64,000 nucleotides of DNA, taken from Paradevosia sp036499825 (GTDB lineage Bacteria > Pseudomonadota > Alphaproteobacteria > Rhizobiales > Devosiaceae). Made by a program: the position numbers and the translations under genes. The DNA lies in the NCBI GenBank assembly GCA_036499825.1, contig DASYCZ010000008.1:93335-157334 (forward strand), written 5' to 3'. The notes under the pieces were generated by a model, which did no database searches, had not been told where the DNA came from, and worked only from the letters and a program-made list of their open reading frames with translations. Shown here in pieces: positions 7,916-16,451 of this stretch (position 1 is its first letter; each line of letters starts with the position of its first letter).

Positions 7916-8610
7916 CGCCGCAACGCCGCACGCCAATCCGCATAGGCCGCGACCTGATGCACGCGGCGCGTATCGCCACCGTCCTCGCCGAATGGCGCGA
8001 CTTCCCAGGTCCAGTTTTCATCCGTTGGTGGCAGGGCGCGGCCGAGCAACAGGTCATGCCGTTTGCGCAGGGATCCACTGCGGTCAATGGTTGCGTAGGC
8101 GGTGTCAGTGATCAGGGTCACGGCGCAGGGTAGGGCAGTGAGCATGCCCAGGTGCGCATCGATCACCTGCCGCGCACGGTGCTCGGGAGCGCCGAGACCC
8201 AGTTGCGACAACAGGTTGACGGAGATCACCCAGTCGAGGTCGGGCATGTCCGGTAATGTGGCGCTGAGATCGGCCCAGAGGTGACGGACGTTGGCCGTCC
8301 CGGCGGTTTGCAGCCGGGCAGGCGCCAGATGGGTGCGATCGACGAGGACCACATTGGCGAACTGCCGTGCCAGCGCGGCCACCGGGACATCGAAAAGCGG
8401 GCCCGACCCCAGAACCGCCACGGTGCGTCGTGAAGGGATTGCGGCGGCCTGTCGCTCGATGACGGCGCGGGTACGCCGCAGATGCGGCGCCCAGGCGCTC
8501 GCCTGGCGGCGGCCACGTGACCAGATGCCGACACCATCGGCGAGATGGCGCCGGTAGGCTGCCGGCGTGCCGGGCAGGCTTGCCGCATAGAGGAGGGTTT
8601 CGAGGAACAT
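7912..8610 (-). CDS. predicted class I SAM-dependent methyltransferase-like protein
   Basis: A 232-residue cytosolic protein. VAVLGSGPLFDVPVAAL resembles the glycine-rich SAM-binding loop (motif I), NVVLVDRTH the acidic residue ending strand 2, and DLDWVISVNLLSQLGL motif IV. These support a Rossmann-type methyltransferase fold, but the substrate is unknown and the family is not one with an assigned function that I recognise. It is convergent with the diguanylate cyclase, overlapping it by 4 bp. There is no operon partner. Confidence 0.65.
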   Translation of the reverse strand: MFLETLLYAASLPGTPAAYRRHLADGVGIWSRGRRQASAWAPHLRRTRAVIERQAAAIPSRRTVAVLGSGPLFDVPVAALARQFANVVLVDRTHLAPARLQTAGTANVRHLWADLSATLPDMPDLDWVISVNLLSQLGLGAPEHRARQVIDAHLGMLTALPCAVTLITDTAYATIDRSGSLRKRHDLLLGRALPPTDENWTWEVAPFGEDGGDTRRVHQVAAYADWRAALRR

Positions 8611-8741
8611 GAGGCAAGCCGCTGGAAAGCTATGCCGAGCCTAGACAATCGCCCCGGATTCTCCAAGCGGCCATTGGTGTTGCGACTGGGCCACTGCCAC
8701 AACACAATTGGGGCATTACGGATGATTTTCGCCGCAATTGC

Positions 8742-9581
8742 GTGCATTCTGGCGGCCGTTGTCGATCGGGGCCTGATTTGCTCAAAGCCGGACTTGTCAG
8801 TCTTGCCGCTCTGGCGGTCTTATCGCTGCCGGCCATGGGTGAAAGCTGCCCTGGGCTCATCGACGGGCCCAAGGGCATAGTTGCTTCGGTGACCGATGGC
8901 GACACCGTCATCCTGGACAATGGTCTGGTGGTGCGGCTGGTCGGCACGCAAGCGCCGAAGCTGGCGCTCGATCGGCCGGGTTTTACCGACTGGCCCCTGG
9001 GCGAAGCTTCCAAGGCGACTTTGGAGAGGCTGGTTCTAGGCAAGCCCGTGCTGTTGCGATACGGCGGCGAACAGCGGGATCGCTATGACCGGGTGCTGGC
9101 GCAGATGTTCGTGACGCAAGGTGACGAACTCTGGGTGCAGCAGGCGATGCTCGCGGCGGGCATGGCGCGGGTCTATTCGTTTCCCGACAACCGCAGTTGT
9201 CTGGAGCCATTGTTCGGCGCCGAGGCGCAGGCGCGGGCCAATCGGATCGGCCTTTGGGCCGATCGCTACTATGGCGTGCAACAGGCCAGCCAGCCGCAAG
9301 CGTTGGCGGGTCATGACGGGCGCTACGAACTGGTCGAAGGACGGGTGTTGGTGGCCGACTCGGTCGGTGGCCGCGTCTATCTCAATTTCGGCCGCAACTG
9401 GAATGAGGATTTCACGGCGGTGATCGAAAAAGCGGCGCTTCGCCTCTTTGCCGAATCCGGCCGCGATCCCCTAAGCATGGGTGGCGCCCTGGTGCGCGTC
9501 CGCGGGTGGATCGATGACAGGGATGGGCCGCGCATGAGCATTACCCATCCCGAGCAGATCGAGGTTTTGGCGATACAATGA
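8742..9581 (+). CDS. exported thermonuclease (SNase)-like protein
   Basis: A 279-residue protein with a signal peptide (LVSLAALAVLSLPAMG) and an SNase-type OB fold: SVTDGDTVILDNGLVVRLVG, then RYDRVLAQMFV and ANRIGLWAD. SNase enzymes are Ca-dependent nucleases; the RLVGTQAPK segment keeps the Arg of the usual RLxGIDAPE motif but has Lys where Glu is usual, so activity is uncertain. The second half (about 190-279) is a further beta-rich domain. The start is unclear: GTG 8742 opens the frame, but TTG 8778 follows a GGGG and would place the signal peptide at the N-terminus. The stop overlaps the M48 start (ATGA). Confidence 0.8.
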   Translation: MHSGGRCRSGPDLLKAGLVSLAALAVLSLPAMGESCPGLIDGPKGIVASVTDGDTVILDNGLVVRLVGTQAPKLALDRPGFTDWPLGEASKATLERLVLGKPVLLRYGGEQRDRYDRVLAQMFVTQGDELWVQQAMLAAGMARVYSFPDNRSCLEPLFGAEAQARANRIGLWADRYYGVQQASQPQALAGHDGRYELVEGRVLVADSVGGRVYLNFGRNWNEDFTAVIEKAALRLFAESGRDPLSMGGALVRVRGWIDDRDGPRMSITHPEQIEVLAIQ

Positions 9582-11056
9582 CGGGTTCGCGGCGATTTTT
9601 CGGGGGAGCGCGCGCAGGCGTTCTGGGCCTGCTGTTGGTGATGATCAGCGGCTGCACGCAGCTATTCCCCGAGTCCGACATCAAGGTCACCAAGAGCGGC
9701 GACAACAACGCGCCGCCGGTCACCGTGGCCAGCAATGACAACAGCGACGAAGCCATCGGCATGCGCGAGCATCCGCGCATCATCGCGAGCTTTGGCGGTA
9801 TCTACAATGACCGGCCTGCCGAGATCATGCTCGCCCGCATGGTCAGCAAGCTGCTGACGGCGGCGAACCAGCCCAACACCAATTTCACCATCACGATCCT
9901 CGATTCCTCCGAGGTCAATGCCTTCGCGCTGCCGGGCGGCTATGTGTATGTGACGCGCGGCATCCTGGCCCTGGCCAATGACAGCAGCGAGCTGGCGGCG
10001 GTGTTGTCGCACGAGATGGCGCACGTCATCCTCAAGCATGCGCGTGCCCGCACCAATCGCGCACGCACCGACGCTATCGTGGATCGCGTCATCACCGGCG
10101 TTTTCGGCGGCAACAGCCAGCAGGTCGAGCAACAGGCTCGGCTGTCGATGGCGGCGTTCAGCCAGCAGCAGGAACTGGATGCCGACCATGAGGGTATCCT
10201 CATCGCCGGAAAGGCCGGGTACGACCCTTACGCGGCTTCGCGTTTTCTCGGCGTGATGGGGCGCTTCGCCAAGTTCTCCGGCGGCGAGACCAATACGGGG
10301 CAGGACTTCCTGTCTTCGCACCCCTCCACCCCCGACCGTATCCAGAAGGCGATCGCGACGGCGCATGACAGTTTCGGCGCCGAGGGCACGGGCACGCGCG
10401 ACCGGGAAGTTTATCTCGACGGCATCGACGGAATGGCGTTCGGGCCCAGCCAGGAACAGGGCGCCATCATCGGCCGCCGTTTCGTGCATCCGGGCGCCAA
10501 GTTCACCTTCACGGTGCCCAACGGATATACGCTGCAGACCTCGCAAAGCGCCGTGGTGGGTGTCGCCGGCGATGGCGAGGCCGTGCGCTTCGACAGCGCC
10601 AACGTTCCGACCAATGTGTCGCTGGTCGACTACCTGAAATCGGGCTGGATCGCCGGGCTCGACGCCAACAGCGTCACGGCGCAAAGCTACAATGGCATCG
10701 ACATGGCGATCGGCACAGCCAAGACCGAGCAGTGGTCTTTCCGGGTCTCGGTGATGCGGCTGGACGGAACGGTCTATCGCTTCATTTTTGCCGCCAAGGC
10801 GGATTCAGCGCGCTTCGCACAAGGGGCCGAGGAGACGCTGAAGAGCTTCCGCAGGGCTTCCGGCAACGATCTGAGCCAGTTGCGCAAGCTCGTCATCAAG
10901 GTGGTGACGGCCAAGGCCGGCGATACCGCCGCGGCGCTGGCAAGCCGCATGGCGGGCCTTACCAAGGGGCCGGACCTGTTCTATGTGCTCAACAATCTGC
11001 TGCCGGGTGACGCGTTGGTGACGGGGCAGCAGTACAAGATCGTGGCGCTGAACTAG
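9578..11056 (+). CDS. M48 family metalloprotease lipoprotein
   Basis: A 492-residue exported zinc protease related to BepA/YfgC-type periplasmic quality-control peptidases. The lipobox is MISG-C26. The zinc site is H145-E-M-A-H149 with the third ligand E199 in QQELDADHEG. A linker and a beta-rich domain follow (about 290-430), and the last ~60 residues (AKAGDTAAALASRMAG to ALVTGQQYKIVALN) resemble a divergent LysM-like repeat. It is translationally coupled to the upstream SNase-like gene by a 4-bp overlap, so the pair probably acts together in the periplasm. A strong terminator follows. Confidence 0.9.
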   Translation: MTGSRRFFGGARAGVLGLLLVMISGCTQLFPESDIKVTKSGDNNAPPVTVASNDNSDEAIGMREHPRIIASFGGIYNDRPAEIMLARMVSKLLTAANQPNTNFTITILDSSEVNAFALPGGYVYVTRGILALANDSSELAAVLSHEMAHVILKHARARTNRARTDAIVDRVITGVFGGNSQQVEQQARLSMAAFSQQQELDADHEGILIAGKAGYDPYAASRFLGVMGRFAKFSGGETNTGQDFLSSHPSTPDRIQKAIATAHDSFGAEGTGTRDREVYLDGIDGMAFGPSQEQGAIIGRRFVHPGAKFTFTVPNGYTLQTSQSAVVGVAGDGEAVRFDSANVPTNVSLVDYLKSGWIAGLDANSVTAQSYNGIDMAIGTAKTEQWSFRVSVMRLDGTVYRFIFAAKADSARFAQGAEETLKSFRRASGNDLSQLRKLVIKVVTAKAGDTAAALASRMAGLTKGPDLFYVLNNLLPGDALVTGQQYKIVALN

Positions 11057-11073
11057 ACAGTGCCTCGACCAGC

Positions 11074-11105
11074 AAAAGGCCGGCATCGCTGCCGGCCTTT
11101 TTTAT
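11074..11105. terminator. bidirectional intrinsic terminator after the M48 gene
   Basis: A 12-bp stem, aaaaggccggca with tgccggcctttt, and a 4-nt loop followed by a T-run on the plus strand and by A-rich sequence that gives a T-run on the minus strand. It lies between the convergent M48 and CarD genes and can serve both. Confidence 0.88.
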
Positions 11106-11125
11106 TGGTTCGCTGGAGCGAAGCC

Positions 11126-11683
11126 TTATGCGGCTTCCTCGGCATCGGCCGGGTCCGACTTCGAACGACGCGGGCTCTTGGCCAGGTTCTTTTCGATCAG
11201 CTGCACGGCCTCAGTGAGGGTCAGACGGTTGACGGCGCCGATCTCACGGCTCATGCGGTCCATCGCCTGTTCGAACAGCTGGCGTTCCGAATAGGACTGC
11301 TCGGGCTGGTCGTCGGAACGATAGAGGTCGCGCACGACTTCGGAGATGGCGATCAGGTCGCCGGAATTGATCTTGGCTTCGTATTCCTGCGCGCGACGCG
11401 ACCACATGGTGCGCTTGACGCGGGCACGACCGGTGACGGTATCCAGGGCCTTCTTGACGACGTCTTCCTCGGCCAGCTTGCGCATGCCGACGGATTTGAT
11501 CTTGGCGGTGGGGACTCGGAGCGTCAGCTTGTCTTGTTCGAAGGAAATGACGAAGAGTTCGAGCGTGAGGCCGGCGACTTCCTGTTCATCGATCGAGGTG
11601 ATCATGCCCACGCCGTGGGCCGGATAAACAATATATTCGCCGGTCTTGAAACCAAGCCGTTGTACAGACTTCTTGGCTACCAT
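11126..11683 (-). CDS. carD: CarD family transcriptional regulator
   Basis: A 185-residue protein with an N-terminal RNA polymerase-interacting Tudor-like domain (residues 8-65: FKTGEYIVYPAHGVGMI, then a beta-rich stretch ending TLRVPTAKIKSVGMR) and a helical C-terminal DNA-binding domain. CarD binds the RNAP beta subunit and stabilises open complexes, notably at rRNA promoters. ATG 11683 has an AGGAG 8 bases upstream. The acidic tail ends DPADAEEAA. It stands at the end of the helicase/S4/ferredoxin series, an arrangement typical of alphaproteobacteria, but with a 324-bp gap that suggests its own promoter. Confidence 0.93.
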   Translation of the reverse strand: MVAKKSVQRLGFKTGEYIVYPAHGVGMITSIDEQEVAGLTLELFVISFEQDKLTLRVPTAKIKSVGMRKLAEEDVVKKALDTVTGRARVKRTMWSRRAQEYEAKINSGDLIAISEVVRDLYRSDDQPEQSYSERQLFEQAMDRMSREIGAVNRLTLTEAVQLIEKNLAKSPRRSKSDPADAEEAA

Positions 11684-12007
11684 TGGTATACTCCTGGTTG
11701 ACGCCGCGACGGACAGTTCTTCCGCGAAAAAGACCGTCCGTTCCCTACTTGAGACTGCCTCTTGGTGAGGCTTTGCACAGTCATAAGCACATCTTACCGG
11801 GTCCGCGCGACCGGCCGGATGTGTAACGTTTCCATGATCCTTGCAAAAAAACAGTGCCTCGCGGCACCGGGTCATTTGACGGGCTTGACTGCATATCTGA
11901 AGACCATAGCACAAATTTTCGGCAGAATCAAAACTGTCGAATCAACGTGCCGAAATGGCCGCAATACTGCGCGGTAACCGGGCCTTGGCGCCGCCCCGAG
12001 GGGCGTC
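11684..12007. other. non-coding gap between carD and fdxA (324 bp)
   Basis: I see no convincing ORF or RNA gene. The part near 11880-11930 is AT-richer than its surroundings and probably contains the carD promoter, but no clean -35/-10 pair stands out on the minus strand. A short GC-rich hairpin (cgcccc/ggggcg, 11992-12005) follows the fdxA stop without a T-run. Confidence 0.5.
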
Positions 12008-12346
12008 TCAGTCGCCTTCGCCGGGAGCTTCGGAGAAGTACTTTTCGAACTTGCCCTCGACGCCGTCCATTTCCTTGGCATCGGCCGGAGCGTCGCGCTT
12101 CTCGGTGATGTTTGGCCAGGCGGATGCATATTTGGTATTGATCTCGAGCCACTTGTCGAGGCCACTCTCGGTGTCGGGCTTGATGGCCTCAGCCGGGCAT
12201 TCGGGCTCGCAGACGCCGCAATCGATGCATTCGTCCGGGTGGATGACCAGCATGTTCTCGCCTTCATAGAAACAGTCGACGGGGCAAACCTCGACGCAGT
12301 CCATGTACTTGCAGCGAATGCAGTTGTCCGTGACGATGTAGGTCAT
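12008..12346 (-). CDS. fdxA: 7Fe-type ferredoxin FdxA
   Basis: A 112-residue cytosolic electron carrier. The N-terminal cysteines C9, C12, C17 and C21 with PVDCFYEG, and C40-x2-C43-x2-C46-x3-C50, give one [3Fe-4S] and one [4Fe-4S] cluster as in the Azotobacter-type seven-iron ferredoxins. The C-terminal ~45 residues (DKWLEINTKYASAWPNITEKR) are the conserved helical extension. It lies between carD and the S4-domain gene, a typical alphaproteobacterial position. Redox partners are not shown by context. Confidence 0.95.
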   Translation of the reverse strand: MTYIVTDNCIRCKYMDCVEVCPVDCFYEGENMLVIHPDECIDCGVCEPECPAEAIKPDTESGLDKWLEINTKYASAWPNITEKRDAPADAKEMDGVEGKFEKYFSEAPGEGD

Positions 12347-12507
12347 TGGCTGTCCTGGCGCATAGGCTGCGGCGCAGGCCCTTCATATCGAGAAACACGC
12401 GCCCAGGCCGGACGCGAGTTGGTGCTAACGCGTTTTCGAACCAATCGCAAGACTACGATGAAGTATGAATTGTCACGTGGCGGACGCGGGATGAAAGAGC
12501 ATTCCAG

Positions 12508-12915
12508 TCACTCGTCGTCCTCGTGCAGCCGGTCGGTTTCCCGCCGCTGCTTCTTGGTGGGGCGCCCGGAGCCGGGGGCGCGCGGAGCGATGGCGGCATC
12601 GAAGGGTGAGATTTCGGCCCGGGGCAGCGGCGCCGGGGAAAGATCCTCGTAAAGCAGCACGGCTTCGGGGGCAGGGCCCCGGCGCTCGCCCGGATCGCGA
12701 ATGCGCCAGACCAGGAGGCGCGTATGGAGGGTAAAGGTCAGCACATCCCCGGCGCCGACCTTATGGTCGCTCGATGTGGTCCGTTCGGCATTGACCCGAA
12801 CGGCGCCTGATTCCACCAGCTTTTGCGCCAGCGTGCGGGATTTCACGGCCCGGGAGAAGAACAGCCATTTGTCGAGGCGTTGCTTGCCCGGCCTGTCTCC
12901 CGCCAAATCAGCCAT
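12508..12915 (-). CDS. RNA-binding S4 domain protein (HslR/Hsp15-like)
   Basis: A 135-residue protein with an N-terminal S4 domain (residues 11-75: QRLDKWLFFSRAVKSRTLAQ, SGAVRVNAER, HKVGAGDVL), as in Hsp15, which binds 50S subunits carrying stalled nascent chains. The C-terminal part is basic and proline-rich, ending in a charged ETDRLHEDDE tail. The start lies 12 bp after the helicase stop, so the two are almost certainly co-transcribed and may both act in RNA or ribosome quality control. Confidence 0.88.
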   Translation of the reverse strand: MADLAGDRPGKQRLDKWLFFSRAVKSRTLAQKLVESGAVRVNAERTTSSDHKVGAGDVLTFTLHTRLLVWRIRDPGERRGPAPEAVLLYEDLSPAPLPRAEISPFDAAIAPRAPGSGRPTKKQRRETDRLHEDDE

Positions 12916-12927
12916 GGCGCCGGGCGC

Positions 12928-15900
12928 TCACTCCGGCTTGCGGTTACGCAAGGCAGCCAGGGCCGCGAAGGGCGAATCGGGATCGAAGACCGGTTCGCGC
13001 TTCTCGCGTGGCGGACGATCGAAGGTCTTGCCCTTGCTATTGCCATTGTCGAACTTGCGGGGCTTGCCTTCGGCGCCGCGATCATCGCGCGGGCGCTCGT
13101 TGCGTGGCTTGTCCTTGTCGAAATGCGGGCGCCGCGGGCCGCTATTGTCGCGGCGCGGGCGTTCGGCCCTCTCGCCAGCCTCAGCTGCCGGCGCGGTAGC
13201 CGCTATGGGGTCGCGCCGTGGTGGAGCGGGGCGCTTGTGCTCAGGACGCCGGCCGGCCGGGAACCAGATCTCATCGAATTGCGGTTCGGTGGGCTCGACG
13301 GGCGTTGCGGCAGCTTCCGGAGCCGCCTCTGCGGGCGTGGCATCGACGCCCAGCGTGGTTTCCTCGACCGGCGCTTCGATTTCGGCGATTTCGTCGGGGC
13401 TGGCGAGGCTTGCCTCGATAGAAGCTGCGGAAGCTTCGCCTTCGGCTGCGATCGCCTCGGGGAGTGCCTCGACGGCAGCCACCGGCGCTTCGGCCGGTTT
13501 GGGTGTGCGACGGACGCGGTAGCCCAGCGAATTGAGGATGGAGGCGAACTCCTCGCCCGCACAGCCGAGCAGCGAGGTCATCTCCACGGTGACGCGGAAG
13601 CCGTTGCCTTCCGCGGCGCCCGGCGGCAATTCGCCCTGGTAGCGCTTGGGGTCGAGGGCGATCAGCGGGCGGATGATGTCGGCGAGGCGCTCGAGGATAT
13701 CGACGCGCACGGCGCGCTTGCCCGCAACCTTGAAGCCGGCCACCTCGTAGAGCCGCGGACTCACTTCGGGATCGATCTCGAAGGAGGTCCGACCAGAGAG
13801 CACGGTGTGGGGCAGGTCGGTGACGCCCGGCTGGCGGATGCCGCCATTTTTCAGCGCAAACAGAATCAGCGCCAATTCACGGGGCGCCGGCTTCAGGCTG
13901 AGCGGCAGGTAGATGTGGTAGGCGCCGAACTTGATGCCGTGCTTGCGCATTTTCGCCCGCACGTCCTGGTCGAGTGTCTTGACCTCGTCGGCGACCTGGG
14001 CGCGCGGCAAGATGCCCAGATGTTCGGAGAGCTGGAAGGCGATGCCGCGGGCGGTGCCTTCGAGATCGGCGGGCTCGGCGAGCGAGGCGACCAGTTCGAG
14101 CTGGGTGTTGATGTGGTGCCTGAGCCAGAGATTGAGGCGATCCTGGACACCTTCGAGGTCGGGACCACTCAGGCTTTCGTCGGCGAGGATAAGGATGCGG
14201 GGGCGCAGGATGGCGTCGCCCTCGACCAGTTCGGCGACGATTTCGCCGCGCCAGCGCAGCCGGCCATCGGTGGCGAGCACGAACTCCTCATTCGGCGCGC
14301 CGGCCAGACGCTCGGCGCGGTTGTGGATTTCCGGCGCCACGACCTGGTCCGCAGCGCTGCGCAACTGGCGCGCGTCGCCATCCCCGTCGGTGCGGGATAA
14401 AGTGAAGCGGAAACCTTCGATCGTGCCGATCAGATGACCTTCGAGGCTGACCTCACCGCGGTCGTTAATCTCGGGCAGTACCATGCGTTTGTCTCTCAGG
14501 TGACGGATCAGCACGCTGGTCCGGCGGTCCACGAAGCGCTGGATCAGCTTTTCGTGCAGGGCGTCGGACAGACGGTCTTCTATCTCACGGGTTCTGTCGC
14601 GCCAATGCGTTGGGTCTTCAAGCCAATTTTTGCGGTTAGCGACAAATGTCCATGTCCGTACCTGACGAATTCGGTTCGACAAGGTGTCTATGTCGCCGGA
14701 AATATTGTCGCAGAAGCGCACCTGCTCGGCAATCCAATCGGAGTCCACAAAGCCGTGTCGACGCAGATCGGAATAGAGACGTGTGACAATTTCGCCATGC
14801 TGGGCCGGGGATATGTCGCGATAGTCGGGGGTCTGGCAGACCTCCCACAGCAAATGCACGGCATCGCGGCCGACGGCTAAACGGTTGGCTTCGTTGCGGG
14901 AAATGAATTCGAGGGCGTGCTGGTCGGTGGCGATGGGCACCCGGGTGAGGCTTTTGTGGCCCGGAGTGACGTCGAGACTGCGCCTGAGGGCCTCCAGTGA
15001 GGAAAAGTCGAGATCGGCGTTGCGCCACTGCAAAACCTTGATGGCGTCGAAGTCGTGGCTTTCAAGCTGTTGGATCAGTTCTGGCTCGAACGGATCGGCG
15101 CCGCCCGTGACGCCGAATGTGCCGTTGCGGATGTGGCGCCCGGCGCGCCCGGCGATCTGGCCGAATTCGGCCGGCGTGAGCGGCCTGGTCTGGTGGCCAT
15201 CGAACTTGGTGTCGTCGGCAAAGGCGACGTGATGCACGTCGAGATTGAGGCCCATGCCGATGGCGTCGGTGGCGACGAGGAAATCCACGTCGCCATTCTG
15301 GTAGAGTTCGACCTGGGCATTGCGGGTGCGGGGACTAAGGGCGCCCATGACCACGGCGGCGCCGCCGCGCTCACGGCGAATCAGTTCGGCGATGGCGTAG
15401 ACCTGCGAGGCCGAGAAGGCCACGATGGCGGTACGGGTCGGCTGGCGCGAGATTTTCTTGGAGCCCGCATAGGTCAATTCCGACAGCCGCGGCCTGTGGA
15501 TGATCTCGACATTGGGCAGCAGCTGCCGAATCACCGGCGCCATGGTGCCGGCGCCCAGCAGCAGGGTCTCGCTGATGCCGCGGGCGCTCAGGATGCGGTT
15601 GGTGAAGATGTGGCCGCGGTCGAAGTCGATGGCGGTCTGCACTTCGTCGATGGCGATGCATTCGACGGGAATGTCCGTCGGCATGGCCTCGACGGTAGCT
15701 ACCCAGTAGCGGGCCCGGGGCGGCACGATGCGTTCTTCGCCCGTGACGAGCGCCACGGCCTGAACGCCGACGCGCTCGACGACGCGGTTGTAGACCTCAC
15801 GTGCCAATAGCCGCAGCGGCAACCCGATCATGCCGGTCGCATGGGCCAGCATGCGGTCGATGGCATAATAGGTCTTGCCGGTATTGGTTGGCCCGAGCAC

Positions 15901-15933
15901 GGCCTTGATTGTGTGGGAGGGGCGGGCGTCCAT
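12928..15933 (-). CDS. SUV3-like ATP-dependent RNA helicase
   Basis: A 1001-residue superfamily 2 helicase of the SUV3/mgpS type, the family of the mitochondrial degradosome helicase. Walker A is GPTNTGKT (14-21), Walker B DEVQ (96-99), motif V region VATDAIGMGLNLD (220-232) and motif VI QIAGRAGR (259-266). A long helical and beta-rich middle follows. The last ~150 residues are low complexity, first Ala/Glu-rich then Arg/Pro/Asp-rich, and look like an unstructured RNA-binding tail; it ends with a FAALAALR motif. ATG 15933 is preceded by GAAGG; a longer reading to 16029 is less likely. It heads the helicase/S4 operon. Confidence 0.88.
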   Translation of the reverse strand: MDARPSHTIKAVLGPTNTGKTYYAIDRMLAHATGMIGLPLRLLAREVYNRVVERVGVQAVALVTGEERIVPPRARYWVATVEAMPTDIPVECIAIDEVQTAIDFDRGHIFTNRILSARGISETLLLGAGTMAPVIRQLLPNVEIIHRPRLSELTYAGSKKISRQPTRTAIVAFSASQVYAIAELIRRERGGAAVVMGALSPRTRNAQVELYQNGDVDFLVATDAIGMGLNLDVHHVAFADDTKFDGHQTRPLTPAEFGQIAGRAGRHIRNGTFGVTGGADPFEPELIQQLESHDFDAIKVLQWRNADLDFSSLEALRRSLDVTPGHKSLTRVPIATDQHALEFISRNEANRLAVGRDAVHLLWEVCQTPDYRDISPAQHGEIVTRLYSDLRRHGFVDSDWIAEQVRFCDNISGDIDTLSNRIRQVRTWTFVANRKNWLEDPTHWRDRTREIEDRLSDALHEKLIQRFVDRRTSVLIRHLRDKRMVLPEINDRGEVSLEGHLIGTIEGFRFTLSRTDGDGDARQLRSAADQVVAPEIHNRAERLAGAPNEEFVLATDGRLRWRGEIVAELVEGDAILRPRILILADESLSGPDLEGVQDRLNLWLRHHINTQLELVASLAEPADLEGTARGIAFQLSEHLGILPRAQVADEVKTLDQDVRAKMRKHGIKFGAYHIYLPLSLKPAPRELALILFALKNGGIRQPGVTDLPHTVLSGRTSFEIDPEVSPRLYEVAGFKVAGKRAVRVDILERLADIIRPLIALDPKRYQGELPPGAAEGNGFRVTVEMTSLLGCAGEEFASILNSLGYRVRRTPKPAEAPVAAVEALPEAIAAEGEASAASIEASLASPDEIAEIEAPVEETTLGVDATPAEAAPEAAATPVEPTEPQFDEIWFPAGRRPEHKRPAPPRRDPIAATAPAAEAGERAERPRRDNSGPRRPHFDKDKPRNERPRDDRGAEGKPRKFDNGNSKGKTFDRPPREKREPVFDPDSPFAALAALRNRKPE

Positions 15934-16451
15934 TGCCTTCGCAATATAGTGCAACGAAGCGAAGTTGCGAGGTGTTCCGGGATGGAACGGCGGGCGATCA
16001 ATGCGGAGCGCCGTATTAACGGCTCGCACGAAACGGGAACAAAGTTAGATCGAATCGGCGCGACTCACTGAATCCGGCTTTGTTCTATACCGCCTATAGC
16101 GGTGTGGATAATGGGCGGGCGCTAACTTCCTCTATGGACGCCCCATGGTACCCGGTTTTCGCGCGATTGCCGTTCAACTCGGTTACCGAGGCGTTAATTT
16201 CCACCGAAAACGCCCCCGGGGGAAGGGTATGTGAAAGAATCCTGAACAAGATTTGGTCCAACTATTTTGCGGCTTCATGAATGAGGCCGCACAGACGTTG
16301 GGGCGAGCGCCAGTAAATTCACAAAAAAGCCGTTGACCGTCCCAAATCGGGACGCCGATTTCGGTAACGTTCAATTAACCATGTTTTCCTCGGCGGGCTG
16401 GAACGGAGCTGTGGGGCTGGCTGTTGGCATTGGCATCCCAGAGGAACCACC
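15934..16451. other. non-coding divergent region (518 bp)
   Basis: This gap separates the helicase (minus) from the flavodoxin-like gene (plus). I see no supportable gene. It holds two small dyads: accgc-ctata-gcggt at 16089-16103, and aaatcgg-gacg-ccgattt at 16344-16361. The latter lies just after a TTGACC at 16333-16338, so it could overlap the promoter of the flavodoxin-like gene. The 16240-16380 stretch is AT-rich. A short reading frame at 16080-16280 has no family resemblance or ribosome site. Confidence 0.5.

Noticed and set aside
16080..16280. A 66-codon ORF in the helicase/flavodoxin gap
   Set aside because: No ribosome site, no recognised family and codon use unlike neighbours.
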